A stretch of DNA of 64,000 bases from Mesorhizobium loti CJ3sym (GCF_000472785.1 NZ_AXAL01000003.1:124001-188000); one strand, 5' to 3'; shown: positions 46,118 through 55,338, numbered from the stretch's first letter. A program made the numbers and translations. Notes: a model not told the origin generated them from the sequence alone.

Positions 46118-46711
46118 TCAACCGGCGGCAGTGCCCCGGAAGGAAACGATCAACCCTTCGGCCATGCGCACGAACTGCGTGCTGGGCCCTTCGGTGCCTT
46201 CGGTCTGCACGCTGACGCGCGCGCCCTCGAACAGCAGCGACAGCGTGTCGGCAAGCAGTTCGGCCTGACCGATGCCGGCATCCCGGCATAACGTCACAAG
46301 GCGGTGGCGCTGGGCTTCCTTGAGCTCCTTGATCACAAGCCTCGCCGGATGGTCCGGCTCGGTCAGCTCGGCAGCGGCATTGGCCATGTCGCAGCCGCGG
46401 CCGTCAGCGTTAAGCATGGCAGCCGCCTTGCGAACCCAGGCATGCAATTGCGCGAGCTTGTCGCCGGGAAATTCGACTTCGAAAGCCTCCCACATCGCGC
46501 CGGCCTTGGCCGCGTTGGCCCGCAGGCATTCGACGATCAGTTCGTCCTTGGATTCGAAGTGACGATAGAGCGTCATCTTGTTCGTGCCGGCAGCTTCGGT
46601 GATGGCATCGACACCAACGCCCTTGATGCCATGCTTGTGGAACATGTCACGCGCCGTCTCCAGGATTCGATCCCGGGGACGTGAGCGCTCCACGACGCCG
46701 TCTGTCATCAT
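46118..46711 (-). CDS. TetR-family transcriptional regulator
   Basis: A 197-residue TetR protein. The helix-turn-helix is near residues 14-60 (RILETARDMFHKHGIKGVGVDAITEAAGTNKMTLYRHFESKDEL). The C-terminal domain contains ADGRGCDMANAAAEL, found in a group of TetR regulators of efflux genes. ATG 46711 and ATG 46708 both follow AAGGAGATC. It is divergent from the RND operon, and a 48-bp inverted repeat between the two is a likely operator for both. It probably represses the pump until a toxic compound binds. Confidence 0.88.
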   Translation of the reverse strand: MMTDGVVERSRPRDRILETARDMFHKHGIKGVGVDAITEAAGTNKMTLYRHFESKDELIVECLRANAAKAGAMWEAFEVEFPGDKLAQLHAWVRKAAAMLNADGRGCDMANAAAELTEPDHPARLVIKELKEAQRHRLVTLCRDAGIGQAELLADTLSLLFEGARVSVQTEGTEGPSTQFVRMAEGLIVSFRGTAAG

Positions 46712-46755
46712 GATCTCCTTTCGTTTCCTAAAAACCACGGCCACCTCTTGACTAG

Positions 46756-46803
46756 GGTGTTACCGGTCTGTAACTATACAGAATGTTACTTACTGGTAAC
46801 ACC
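46756..46803. promoter_or_regulatory. Large inverted repeat, probable TetR operator
   Basis: Outer arms GGTGTTACC (46756-46764) and GGTAACACC (46795-46803), and inner arms GTAAC (46770-46774) and GTTAC (46785-46789), are all perfect. The GTAAC/GTTAC repeats give four half-sites, which suits two TetR dimers. It covers the divergent spacer and follows a TTGACT box (46748-46753). Confidence 0.7.
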
Positions 46804-46952
46804 TATGTCGCCCTCCGTCAATAACAAGGCCGTGAACTGGTCCTGCCAGATCGGAAGAGCGAAAAACTGCAGTTCATGCGGCTCCGGCCGGTGAAAAGAT
46901 GAAAAACGGTTCGCGAGCATGGGCTGCGAATCGACAGACAAGGAGCCGGCCA

Positions 46953-47207
46953 ATGCCACAGCGCCGCGATCTTACCATAGATGAAGCCGTCCGGGATCCG
47001 ATGATCCGGCTGGTCATGAAGGCAGATGGGGTCGACCCCCGCGCTTTCGAGAAAATGCTCCGCTCGCTTGCCGACGAGCGGCGTCGCGAGGTGCCGTTGC
47101 TGCGTTCGCTGGAACAGTCCGGTGACGGGCGCGGCCAAAGGCTGTCCAGGGTCGCCAGCGCCTTCGGGCGGGCGAGAGCAGCCGGAGAGGCATGCGTGTC
47201 GTGGTAA
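46953..47207 (+). CDS. Small protein in front of the RND pump gene, function unknown
   Basis: An 84-residue, Arg-rich protein without membrane segments: RDLTIDEAVRDPMIRLVMKADGVDPRAFEKMLRSLADE is likely helical. ATG 46953 has AGGAG 7 bases upstream, and the stop overlaps the RND start by 16 bp, which indicates translational coupling. I do not recognise the family; similar short proteins seem to precede RND genes in other rhizobia, from memory only. It may be a regulator, assembly factor or leader. A longer open frame from 46899 is not supported. Confidence 0.65.
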   Translation: MPQRRDLTIDEAVRDPMIRLVMKADGVDPRAFEKMLRSLADERRREVPLLRSLEQSGDGRGQRLSRVASAFGRARAAGEACVSW

Positions 47208-50200
47208 ATTTTTTCATCCACCGTCCGATCTTCGCCTCGGCGATCGCCATCATCATGGTGCTCGCCGGGACGATTTGTTATTTCCTGCTGCCGGTCTCGC
47301 AGTTTCCCGACATCACGCCGCCCCAGGTCGTGGTCAGCGCCCATTATCCGGGCGCCAGCGCGCAAGTCGTGGCCGATACGGTGACGACGCCGCTGGAGCA
47401 ACAGATCAACGGCGTCGAAGGCATGACCTACATGTCGTCGACGAGCTCCAATGACGGCTCCTCGACCATCACGATCACCTTCGATGTCGGCTATTCCCTG
47501 AGCACAGCCGCTGTCGATGTCCAGAACCGCGTCTCGCAAGCCGCCTCGTCGCTGCCGGCGATCGTCAATCAGGGCGGAGTGACGATCAAGAAGCAGAATC
47601 CGAACTTCGTCCTCATCGTCAATCTGACCTCGCCCGACAAATCGGTCGACCCGGTGGCACTGAGCAACCTTGCCTATCTGCAGGTCGTCGATCCGCTGAA
47701 GCGCCTGCCCGGCGTCGGCGACGTCCAGATCTTCGGCGAGCGGCGTTATTCGATGCGCGTCTGGCTCGACCCGGACAAGCTCGCCAATCTCGGCATCACC
47801 GCGGTCGACGTGCAGAATGCCATCTCGGAACAGAACGTCCAGGTCGCGGCCGGCAAGATCGGCCAGTCGCCGGCGCCTGCCGGCACGGCTTTCGAGATGC
47901 AGGTCAACGCCGTCGGCCGCCTGAGCGACCCGAAGGAGTTTGGCGACATCGTGGTGCGCGCCAACACCGACACCGGCTCGCTGGTCCGGCTGCGCGACGT
48001 CGCCCGCATCGAGCTTGGCGCTTTGCAGTATTCGTCGTCGGCCTTCTTCGGCAAGGACCCTACCGTGGTGCTCGCCGTCTACCAGATGCCCGGTTCCAAC
48101 GCGCTCGACCTTCAGCAGCGCGTCAAGGACAAGATGCAGGAGCTGTCCGGCCGTTTTCCGAAGGGCGTCTCCTACGCGATGCACTACGACACCACCCGCT
48201 TCGTCTCGGCGTCGATGCATGATGTGCTGATCACGCTCGGCGAGGCCCTGGTGCTCGTCGTTGCCGTGGTGTTCGTCTTCCTGCAGAGCTGGCGCACGAC
48301 GATCATTCCGACCATCGCCATTCCGGTGTCGCTGGTGGCGACGATGGTTGTCATGGAGATGATGGGCTTCTCGCTCAACATGCTCTCGCTGCTTGGCATG
48401 GTGCTGGCCATCGGCCTCGTCGTCGACGACGCCATCGTGGTGGTCGAGAATGTCGAACGACAACTTGAGGCCGGGCTGAAACCGCTGGCGGCGACCAGGG
48501 CCGCGATGGCCGAAGTCACAGGACCGATCATCGCCACCACCGCGGTGCTGATGGCCGTCTTCGTGCCCGTCGCCTTCATTCCCGGCGTCTCCGGCAAGCT
48601 CTACAATCAGTTCGCGCTGACAGTGGCGATCTCCGTCGGCATCTCCGCCTTCAACTCGCTGACGCTCAGCCCGGCGCTGAGCGCTGCGTTCCTGCGCCAT
48701 CGCGGCGAGACGCAGTTTGCCCCGTTCCGCTGGTTCAACACCGGCTTCGACAAGCTGTCGCATCTCTACGCTCATGGCGTGCGCATCCTCATACGGCTGC
48801 GTTGGGTCATGCTTGGCCTGTTCGCGGCCGGACTGGTCGCCACCTACTTCGTCTGGCAGAAGCTGCCCTCGACCTTCCTTCCGGTCGAGGACCAGGGCTA
48901 CTTCTTCGTCGTCATCCAGCTGCCTGACGGCGCATCGCTGGAACGCACGGATGCGGTGGCGCAGAAGGCGCGCGACATATTGCAGGCGACGCCTGGCGTC
49001 GACATTGTCGGTTCGATCAGCGGCCTGAACTTCCTGACCAGTGCCGCACAGTCGAACTCGGCGGTCGAGTTCGCCATCCTGAAGCCCTGGGAAGAACGTG
49101 GCCCCGACCAGAACGCATCCAAGCTCGTCGCCGATGTCCGCGGCAAGCTGTTGCAGATGCCTGAAGCCTTCGCGCTGAGCTTCGATCCGCCCTCGATACC
49201 TGGCATCGGCACCACGGGCGGCTTCGAATTCGTCGTCGAGGATCTCACTGGTCGCGGCAGCACGGCTCTCAACGACGCGACGCAAGCCGTGATCGCCGAG
49301 GCGCGCAAACAGCCTGAGATCAACCCGCAGCAGCTGTTTTCGCCGTTCTCGACCTCGACGCCGCAGTTCAACTACGACCTCGATCGCAGCAAGGCCAAAC
49401 TGCTCGGCCTCAACCTGCCCGACGTCTTCAACACGCTGCAGATCTATCTCGGCTCGCTCTACGTGAACGACTTCAACCTGTTTGGCCGCACCTTCCGGGT
49501 GACCATCCAGGCCGACAAGGATGCACGTGCGGGTGCAGCCGACATTTCCCGGCTCTACGTGCGCAATGCCACGGGCGGCATGGTGCCGCTCTCGACGCTG
49601 GGCAAACTGGTGCCGTTCGTCGGCCCGGAAACCGTGCCGCACTACAACAACAATGCCTCGGCCACGATCAATGGCGGCGCTGCTCCCGGCTTCTCGTCGG
49701 GCCAGGCGGTGGCCGCAATGGAACGGGCCGCGGCCACCGCGCTGCCCAGGGATTTCGGCTTCGAATGGACCGGCATCACCTTCCAGGAGCTCAAGGCGGG
49801 ATCGATCGCGTCGGTCGTCTTCGGCCTCGCCATCGTCTTCGTCTTCCTGATCCTGGCGATGCAGTATGAGAGCTGGGCGATGCCGTTCATGGTGCTGCTG
49901 GCAGTGCCACTGGCCTTGTTCGGCGCCTTCGTGGCGCTCTGGGTGCGAGGCATGCAGATCGACGTCTATTCGCAGATCGGCTTTGTCATGCTGATCGGCC
50001 TGGCGGCGAAGAACGCCATCCTGATCGTCGAGTTCGCAAGGCGGCGGCGCGAGGAAGGCTTGAGCATCGTCGAGGCGGCGATGGAAGCCGCGCGGCTGAG
50101 ACTGCGGCCGATCCTGATGACGGCCTTCGCCTTCATCCTCGGCGTGCTGCCGCTGATGTTTGCGACAGGCGCTGGTGCTGCAAGCCGGCAGTCGATCGGC

Positions 50201-50377
50201 ACCACCGTGTTTGGCGGCATGGTCGCCGCGACAATCCTGTCGCTGGTGTTCGTGCCGGTCTTCTACGCGGTCATCGAGCAATTGCGGGAGCGCCGTGAAA
50301 GCGGCGAACCCACCTCCAAACACACTGAACCAACTGCCGAACCCGCCTTCCCTCCCCTGGCGGAAGCGGCTGAATAA
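47192..50377 (+). CDS. RND efflux pump, inner-membrane transporter
   Basis: A 1061-residue HAE-1/AcrB-type transporter of normal length. The N-terminus MRVVVNFFIHRPIFASAIAIIMVLAG is the first helix. The proton-relay Asp pair lies near residues 412-413 (GLVVDDAIVVVENVE), and the late domains have FGLAIVFVFLILAMQYESW and AAKNAILIVEFARRRRE. It exports drugs, detergents or plant compounds by proton antiport with an adaptor and outer-membrane channel. The adaptor gene is downstream, 15 bp away, the reverse of the usual order. No outer-membrane factor is present. It is under the TetR operator. Confidence 0.94.
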   Translation: MRVVVNFFIHRPIFASAIAIIMVLAGTICYFLLPVSQFPDITPPQVVVSAHYPGASAQVVADTVTTPLEQQINGVEGMTYMSSTSSNDGSSTITITFDVGYSLSTAAVDVQNRVSQAASSLPAIVNQGGVTIKKQNPNFVLIVNLTSPDKSVDPVALSNLAYLQVVDPLKRLPGVGDVQIFGERRYSMRVWLDPDKLANLGITAVDVQNAISEQNVQVAAGKIGQSPAPAGTAFEMQVNAVGRLSDPKEFGDIVVRANTDTGSLVRLRDVARIELGALQYSSSAFFGKDPTVVLAVYQMPGSNALDLQQRVKDKMQELSGRFPKGVSYAMHYDTTRFVSASMHDVLITLGEALVLVVAVVFVFLQSWRTTIIPTIAIPVSLVATMVVMEMMGFSLNMLSLLGMVLAIGLVVDDAIVVVENVERQLEAGLKPLAATRAAMAEVTGPIIATTAVLMAVFVPVAFIPGVSGKLYNQFALTVAISVGISAFNSLTLSPALSAAFLRHRGETQFAPFRWFNTGFDKLSHLYAHGVRILIRLRWVMLGLFAAGLVATYFVWQKLPSTFLPVEDQGYFFVVIQLPDGASLERTDAVAQKARDILQATPGVDIVGSISGLNFLTSAAQSNSAVEFAILKPWEERGPDQNASKLVADVRGKLLQMPEAFALSFDPPSIPGIGTTGGFEFVVEDLTGRGSTALNDATQAVIAEARKQPEINPQQLFSPFSTSTPQFNYDLDRSKAKLLGLNLPDVFNTLQIYLGSLYVNDFNLFGRTFRVTIQADKDARAGAADISRLYVRNATGGMVPLSTLGKLVPFVGPETVPHYNNNASATINGGAAPGFSSGQAVAAMERAAATALPRDFGFEWTGITFQELKAGSIASVVFGLAIVFVFLILAMQYESWAMPFMVLLAVPLALFGAFVALWVRGMQIDVYSQIGFVMLIGLAAKNAILIVEFARRRREEGLSIVEAAMEAARLRLRPILMTAFAFILGVLPLMFATGAGAASRQSIGTTVFGGMVAATILSLVFVPVFYAVIEQLRERRESGEPTSKHTEPTAEPAFPPLAEAAE

Positions 50378-50392
50378 GATTGGAGAATAATC

Positions 50393-51547
50393 ATGCGTAA
50401 ATGGAAAATCGCTTTGGGAACCGCTGTCGCGCTCGGCGCGATCTCGGTGGCCAGCGTCCACCTGCTCGACATGGGCAACCTGAGGCTGAGCAGCGGCACG
50501 GCCGGAGCGGCGACGCCGGCTCCGGCGGCGTTCGTCATGCCGGTGCCGGTGGCGAACGTCGTCAAGAAGACGATCCCGATCTATCTCGACTATGCCGCCC
50601 GCATCGAGCCGATCCGCAGCGTCACGCTGCAAGCGCGTGTGCCTGGCTACTTGCAGGAACAGACGGCGCAAGACGGCGCCGATATCAGGCAGGGCGACCT
50701 CCTCTACAAGATCTCGCCTGACGACTTCCAGGCAGCGCTCGACCAGGCGAGAGCCCAGGTCCAGCGCGATACGGCAACACTCGATTATGCGCGCTCCAAT
50801 CTCGGCCGCGGCACCGAGCTGGCCAAGAGCGGCTATCTGGACAAGGACAGCTTCGACCAGCGCACCAGCACCTTGCGCGAAGCGCAGGCGTCGCTGGCAC
50901 TCAACCAGGCGGCCGTGCGCACGGCCGAACTCAATCTGAGCTACGCTGAAATCCATGCACCCTTCACCGGGCGCCTGGGCCGCAACCAAGCCTCGGTCGG
51001 AACGCTGGTCAGCGTGGCCGGCACAGTGCTCAACACGCTGGTGCAGCTCGACCCGATCTATGTCACTTTCAATCCGAGCGAGACGGATCTGGTCGAGATC
51101 GAGCAGGCCCGCGCGGCCGGCCCGATCGAGGTCGAGGTCCTGCTTCCGGGTGAGACCGAGACCAGCCAGAAGGGCGAGCTCACCTTCATCGACAACACGG
51201 TCGACCATTCGACGGGAACCATCACCGCCCGCGCCACTATCGGCAATGCTAAGTTCACGCTGATGCCTGGCCAGTACGTTCGCGTGCGGCTGCATGTCAG
51301 GCAGCAGCCCGATGCGCTGATGGTGCCGCAGACGGCGCTGGGCTCAAGCCAACTCGGCAAATATGTCTACGTCGTCGGCAAGGGCAACACGGTCGACCAG
51401 CGGCTGGTCTCGCTCGGCCCGACCAGCGGCGATCTGGTGGCTATCCTGAGCGGCGTTGCCGAAGGCGACCAGGTGATCACAGGCAATCTGCAGAAGATCG
51501 GCCCCGGAATGCCGATCTCGCCACTGCCACAGAAACCGGCTACCTGA
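50393..51547 (+). CDS. RND efflux pump periplasmic adaptor (MFP)
   Basis: A 384-residue membrane fusion protein. An N-terminal membrane anchor (KIALGTAVALGAISVASVHLL) lacks a lipobox cysteine, so it is probably not a lipoprotein. The barrel-sandwich lipoyl motifs RSVTLQARVPGYLQEQTAQDGADIRQGDLLYKI and AEIHAPFTGRLGRNQASVGTLV flank a coiled-coil hairpin of about 70 residues. It links the pump to an outer-membrane channel encoded elsewhere. It follows the pump gene by 15 bp; a terminator-like stem lies just past the stop. Confidence 0.92.
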   Translation: MRKWKIALGTAVALGAISVASVHLLDMGNLRLSSGTAGAATPAPAAFVMPVPVANVVKKTIPIYLDYAARIEPIRSVTLQARVPGYLQEQTAQDGADIRQGDLLYKISPDDFQAALDQARAQVQRDTATLDYARSNLGRGTELAKSGYLDKDSFDQRTSTLREAQASLALNQAAVRTAELNLSYAEIHAPFTGRLGRNQASVGTLVSVAGTVLNTLVQLDPIYVTFNPSETDLVEIEQARAAGPIEVEVLLPGETETSQKGELTFIDNTVDHSTGTITARATIGNAKFTLMPGQYVRVRLHVRQQPDALMVPQTALGSSQLGKYVYVVGKGNTVDQRLVSLGPTSGDLVAILSGVAEGDQVITGNLQKIGPGMPISPLPQKPAT

Positions 51548-51572
51548 ATCCCCCGCAGGCCCGGTTTCCGCG

Positions 51573-51611
51573 CGGCGCCCCGACCTTTTCTCAGGTCGCG
51601 GGCGCCGTTTT
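51573..51611 (+). terminator. Terminator of the RND operon
   Basis: The stem pairs CGGCGCC (51573-51579) with GGCGCCG (51601-51607) and CGACC (51581-51585) with GGTCG (51594-51598). TTTTC follows. It overlaps the last codons of the convergent LysR gene, and could serve both. Confidence 0.7.
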
Positions 51612-52499
51612 CATGAGCAGACCAGCAAGAGCGGCCACATCGGCGCGGTCGGCCTTGGCCGGCGGCATGAAGGCGCAATAAGGGTGGCCGAGGCGCACTG
51701 AAACGGGCGAGAGCGCGATCAGGCGGCCGGCCTCCAGATCGGCCTGCGCCATCACCCGCTGGCCGAGCGCAATTCCCAGACCCAGCCTCGCTGAAGCAAT
51801 CGCCAGACTGGACAGGCCGACGCGCCGCCCATGCGACAGGTCTGGCGAGCGGCTGCCGCCGCAGGCCGCGAACCAGTCCGCCCAACTCGGGTGCGAAGCA
51901 TAGTTCGGCCCCCAATTGGTGTGGATGAATTGGCTTTCGTGTAGATCTGTCAGGCTTGCGTCGTCCTTGCCGTGCCGGTGCCAGAATTCCGGCGCGCAGA
52001 CCGGCAGCACATCGTCATGGACAAGGCGGATCATGCGCAGGGCCGGATAGTGATAGTCGCCATAGGAGATACGCAGATCGATGTTCCAGCGTATCAAGTC
52101 GACCGGGTCGTCCTCGACCCGCACGTCGATCGCCATCTGTGGAAAGGTTTCGAGCAGCACAGCCAGTTTCGGCGCCAGCCACAGCTCGGCCAGCGAGAAC
52201 GGCACGCTGACGACAAGGCGCGTCCGCAAGCCGCCTTCCAGCATGCGCTGGCCAATGGCGGCAATGTCGCCCAGGGCGCGCGCGGTCTGCGGATAGATCG
52301 CATGGCCGGCGTCGGTCAGCGTGATGCGGTTGCCCGTGCGCACGAACAGCTGCTTGCCGAACCAGGTTTCGAGATTGCGGATCTGCTGGCTGACCGCCGC
52401 CGAGGACACGCCAAGCTCGGTGGCGGCCAGCGTGAAGCTGCCGGCGCGGGCGGCGACCTCGAAGGCCTTGATCGCATTCAGCGGCGGCAGCCGTTCCAT
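51591..52499 (-). CDS. LysR-family regulator, GcvA type
   Basis: A 302-residue LysR protein of the GcvA subgroup. The helix-turn-helix is LNAIKAFEVAARAGSFTLAATELGVSSAAVSQQIRNLETWF. The effector domain has DLRISYGDYHYPALRMIRL and CAPEFWHRH. ATG 52499, preceded by GGAG 6 bases upstream, is preferred to ATG 52511. It is divergent from the 2OG oxygenase gene at 52601 and probably controls it; the AT-rich 101-bp spacer (AAGTTTTTCTTA near 52513-52524) is the expected site. Confidence 0.87.
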   Translation of the reverse strand: MERLPPLNAIKAFEVAARAGSFTLAATELGVSSAAVSQQIRNLETWFGKQLFVRTGNRITLTDAGHAIYPQTARALGDIAAIGQRMLEGGLRTRLVVSVPFSLAELWLAPKLAVLLETFPQMAIDVRVEDDPVDLIRWNIDLRISYGDYHYPALRMIRLVHDDVLPVCAPEFWHRHGKDDASLTDLHESQFIHTNWGPNYASHPSWADWFAACGGSRSPDLSHGRRVGLSSLAIASARLGLGIALGQRVMAQADLEAGRLIALSPVSVRLGHPYCAFMPPAKADRADVAALAGLLMKTAPAT

Positions 52500-52600
52500 G
52501 GCGGACTCCATAAGTTTTTCTTAGTCAATCCTAATAATTTTCCGCGTTGAGAGAAAGAATTTTTGCCGTCTTCTGTGTTCAACCTTATGGAGCCTGCGCC

Positions 52601-53389
52601 ATGAAAGACATTCTCGATCTCGACCGCTATCCGCTGGACCGCGAAGGCAGTGCCGAATGGAAGCGTCTCGTCGAACAATCCATTGCCGCGCTCGAAGCCG
52701 ATGGCATGTTCAATCTCGAGGGCTTTCTGCGGCCCGGCATCGCCGAAAAAGCGGTGCGGGAAATCAAGCCGGCCATGGACGCGCGGTCACACGTCCACAA
52801 GCGGATGCACAACATCTACTTCAAGCCCAGCATTCCCGAACTGGCCCCTGACCACCCGGCCCTGCGCAAGGTCGAAACGATCAGCCACACGGTCTGCGCC
52901 GACCAGATTCCGCAAAGCACCGTGCTTGCCATCTACGAATACGAACCGCTCGTGCGTTTCCTCGCGGCGACGATGGGCAAGGCAAAACTGCATGTCATGC
53001 AGGATCCCCTCGCCCGTACCAATGTCATGGCCTATCGCGCCGGCGAAGCGTTGAACTGGCATTTCGACCGCTCGGAATTCACCACGACGCTGCTGCTGCA
53101 GCAGTCGCAACGTGGTGGCGACCTCGAATATCGCACCGATCTCAGGTCGGATGACGATCCGAACTATGAAGGCGTCGCCAGGCTGCTCGAAGGGCATGAT
53201 CCCGACGCAAAGATCATGCGCATGAAGCCGGGCACGCTGAATGTCTTTCGCGGCAAGAACACAGCCCACCGTGTCACCACGGTCGAAGGCGAGCGCGAAC
53301 GTATGATCGCGGTGTTCTCCTACTATGAAAAGCCAGGTGTGACGTTCAGTGCCGAGGAACGGCTCGGCTTCTACGGCCGGGCGGCCTGA
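52601..53389 (+). CDS. Fe(II)/2-oxoglutarate oxygenase family protein
   Basis: A 262-residue protein. The facial triad is His154-x-Asp156 in LNWHFDRSEF and His223 in NTAHRVTTVEG. A downstream Arg (ERERMIAVF) would bind 2-oxoglutarate. The Asp in HxD shows it to be a hydroxylase-type, not a halogenase-type, active site. The layout recalls small amino acid hydroxylases, perhaps related to the BesD/HalB group, but I cannot name a substrate. The LysR gene is divergent, and a GntR/enolase operon follows, which suggests action on an amino acid or opine-like compound. ATG 52601 has a nearby GGAG. Confidence 0.78.
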   Translation: MKDILDLDRYPLDREGSAEWKRLVEQSIAALEADGMFNLEGFLRPGIAEKAVREIKPAMDARSHVHKRMHNIYFKPSIPELAPDHPALRKVETISHTVCADQIPQSTVLAIYEYEPLVRFLAATMGKAKLHVMQDPLARTNVMAYRAGEALNWHFDRSEFTTTLLLQQSQRGGDLEYRTDLRSDDDPNYEGVARLLEGHDPDAKIMRMKPGTLNVFRGKNTAHRVTTVEGERERMIAVFSYYEKPGVTFSAEERLGFYGRAA

Positions 53390-53454
53390 GCACCCAAACC
53401 GCATCCGGATCAAGTTGTCGGGCGACGGTGAAAAAACGAAAATGACATCTTGTT

Positions 53455-53470
53455 AGATTGTCGACAATCT
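53455..53470. promoter_or_regulatory. Perfect 16-bp palindrome, probable GntR operator
   Basis: AGATTGTCGACAATCT is its own reverse complement. It lies 38 bp before the GntR ATG at 53508. The core TTGTcgACAA fits the consensus shape of FadR/FCD-type sites. A weaker relative (GTCGACAAAA) occurs at 56666-56675 before the transporter gene. Confidence 0.7.
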
Positions 53471-53507
53471 GATTGTCTTGCCTTCTGTTCTCGCTGGAGT
53501 GGGCCGG

Positions 53508-54200
53508 ATGGTGAAGACGGATTTCAGCCCGATTGCCGATACGACGCGCCGCGCCGAAATCGTGGCGTTGCTGCGGCGCGCGATCCTGACCGGCCAGCTC
53601 GAACCCGGCCAGAAGCTCAACGAGCTCAGGATCTCCGAACAGATGCGGGTCAGCCGCGCGCCATTGCGCGAGGCGATGCGCGAGCTGGTGCAGGAAGGCA
53701 TCCTCACCAGCATTCCCTATGCCGGCACCTTCGTCATCGATGTCACCGCCAAGGACATCGATGATGCCTATTCGCTCAACAAGGTGCTGGACGAGTTCGC
53801 CATCGAGCGCACCTGGCCACAGCGCGACCTGCGTTTCTTCGATGAACTCGACCGGCGCCATGAAGCGGTGAAACAGGCGACGCGCGACCTCGACACCACG
53901 CGCCAGATCGAAACGGCCCTGCAACTGCACGGCCTGATCTACGAATGGGCCGACAATTCGGTGCTGCTCGAAACCTGGCAGCGGCTGACCAGCCGGCTGC
54001 AGATGTATTTCGCCTTGCACCAGCAGGCGCGCAAGGAAGCGGTGCCGGCCGAAGACGTCCACGAGACTTATGTGCGGCTACTCAAGGGCACCGACTGCCA
54101 AGCCGCCCAGCGCCATGCCCGTGAGCATATCGACCTCGATTTCGAAGAGCTTCTTGCCTACGCGCGCAGCCTCGAACAGCGTCCCTCGAAGGGCGCTTGA
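53508..54200 (+). CDS. GntR-family regulator, FadR/FCD type
   Basis: A 230-residue regulator. The winged helix-turn-helix is LNELRISEQMRVSRAPLREAMRELVQEGIL, near residues 35-65. The FCD domain follows (TALQLHGLIYEWADNSVLLETW, QAAQRHAREHIDLDFEEL). ATG 53508 with GGAG 9 bases upstream is preferred to TTG 53478. The 16-bp palindrome just upstream suggests autoregulation. It leads an operon with two enolase-superfamily enzymes and an ABC transporter, and probably senses that operon's substrate. Confidence 0.88.
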   Translation: MVKTDFSPIADTTRRAEIVALLRRAILTGQLEPGQKLNELRISEQMRVSRAPLREAMRELVQEGILTSIPYAGTFVIDVTAKDIDDAYSLNKVLDEFAIERTWPQRDLRFFDELDRRHEAVKQATRDLDTTRQIETALQLHGLIYEWADNSVLLETWQRLTSRLQMYFALHQQARKEAVPAEDVHETYVRLLKGTDCQAAQRHAREHIDLDFEELLAYARSLEQRPSKGA

Positions 54201-54231
54201 TCATTTCCTCACCAGTGCAGCGGACAACAAC

Positions 54232-55338
54232 GTGAAGATCAAATCCATCAAGGCCTACCATGTCGTGCAGCCCTTCGTGGACGGTCCCTACCGCATGTCC
54301 AAGGGGCGGGTCGCCGACTGCTTCGACGCGGTCATCGTCGCCATCACTTCCGATAGCGGCGTGACCGGCTGGGGTGAGATGGCGCCGCTCGGCAATTTCT
54401 ATTCGGCGGCGTTTCCGGCGGGAACGCGCGCGGGCGTGCCGGAAATCGCGCCGCATCTTATCGGCCAGGATCCGCGCGGACTCTCCAGCATCGGCCGGCT
54501 GATGGACACGGTGTTCAAGGGCCATCCCTACATCAAGTCGGCGCTCGACATGGCCTGTTGGGACTTGGCCGCACGCGCCGCCGACGTGCCGCTGGTGACC
54601 ATGCTTGGCGGCCGAGAAAGCGACATGGCGGAGATCTACCGGGTCGTCACCCACGGCACGCTCGACCAGATGGCGGCGATGGCAAAAAGGATCATCGCCG
54701 AGGGCTGCCGCCGTGTGCAGGTCAAGGTGGGCGGCAATGTGCACGATGACATCGAGCGGGTGACGGCAATGGCCTCGGCCGTGCCGAAAGGTACGGTGAT
54801 TTTCTGCGACGCCAATGCCGGCTGGACATCCTATCAGGCACGGCAGTTCGCCGATGCCACGCGCGCGATCGACTACACGTTCGAGCAACCCTGCACGACC
54901 ATCGATGAGAACATGTCGGTGCGCCGCATGCTCGACAAGCCGATGGTGCTCGACGAATCCGTGACGTCGCTGGAAGAGATGCTGGAGATTCATCGCCTGG
55001 GCGCCGCCGACGGCCTGACGCTGAAGATCTCGCGGCTGGGGGGAGTAACGAAGACACGCTTGATCCGCGACGTCGCTGTCGACCTTGGTTTCATGATCAC
55101 TGTCGAGGATACAGGCGGCGCCGAGATCGACACAGCGGCGATGGCACATCTGTCGCTGTCCACGCCGCAAGAGCGGCGATTGCATGCCATTGCCTTCCAT
55201 GAATGGGTGACGGTGCGCACGGCCTTCAACGCCCCACCGGTCACTGGCAGCCATATGGGCATTCCAGACGGACCCGGCCTCGGCATCGACGTGGACCCAA
55301 GCCTGCTCGGCACGCCGTTCTTCGAGATTGGCGGCTGA
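54232..55338 (+). CDS. Enolase-superfamily enzyme, muconate lactonizing subgroup
   Basis: A 368-residue protein. Catalytic Lys165 is in VQVKVGGNV, where the usual first Lys of KxK is Gln163. Metal ligands are Asp193 (CDANAGW), Glu218 (FEQPC) and Asp241 (LDESV), and Lys265 lies in LKISRLGG. The two Lys residues suggest a racemase, epimerase or dehydratase of amino-acid-like substrates, such as proline betaine epimerases and cis-3-hydroxyproline dehydratases; this is inference. The start is GTG 54232; no ATG in frame. It begins 31 bp after the regulator and ends 1 bp before the next enzyme. Confidence 0.82.
   Translation: MKIKSIKAYHVVQPFVDGPYRMSKGRVADCFDAVIVAITSDSGVTGWGEMAPLGNFYSAAFPAGTRAGVPEIAPHLIGQDPRGLSSIGRLMDTVFKGHPYIKSALDMACWDLAARAADVPLVTMLGGRESDMAEIYRVVTHGTLDQMAAMAKRIIAEGCRRVQVKVGGNVHDDIERVTAMASAVPKGTVIFCDANAGWTSYQARQFADATRAIDYTFEQPCTTIDENMSVRRMLDKPMVLDESVTSLEEMLEIHRLGAADGLTLKISRLGGVTKTRLIRDVAVDLGFMITVEDTGGAEIDTAAMAHLSLSTPQERRLHAIAFHEWVTVRTAFNAPPVTGSHMGIPDGPGLGIDVDPSLLGTPFFEIGG

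Noticed and set aside
46874..51295. A 1473-codon open frame on the minus strand opposite the RND pump and adaptor genes
   Set aside because: It is an antisense shadow of G+C-rich codons: rich in Arg, His, Asp and Gln, without domains, and it runs through the TetR spacer on the opposite strand.
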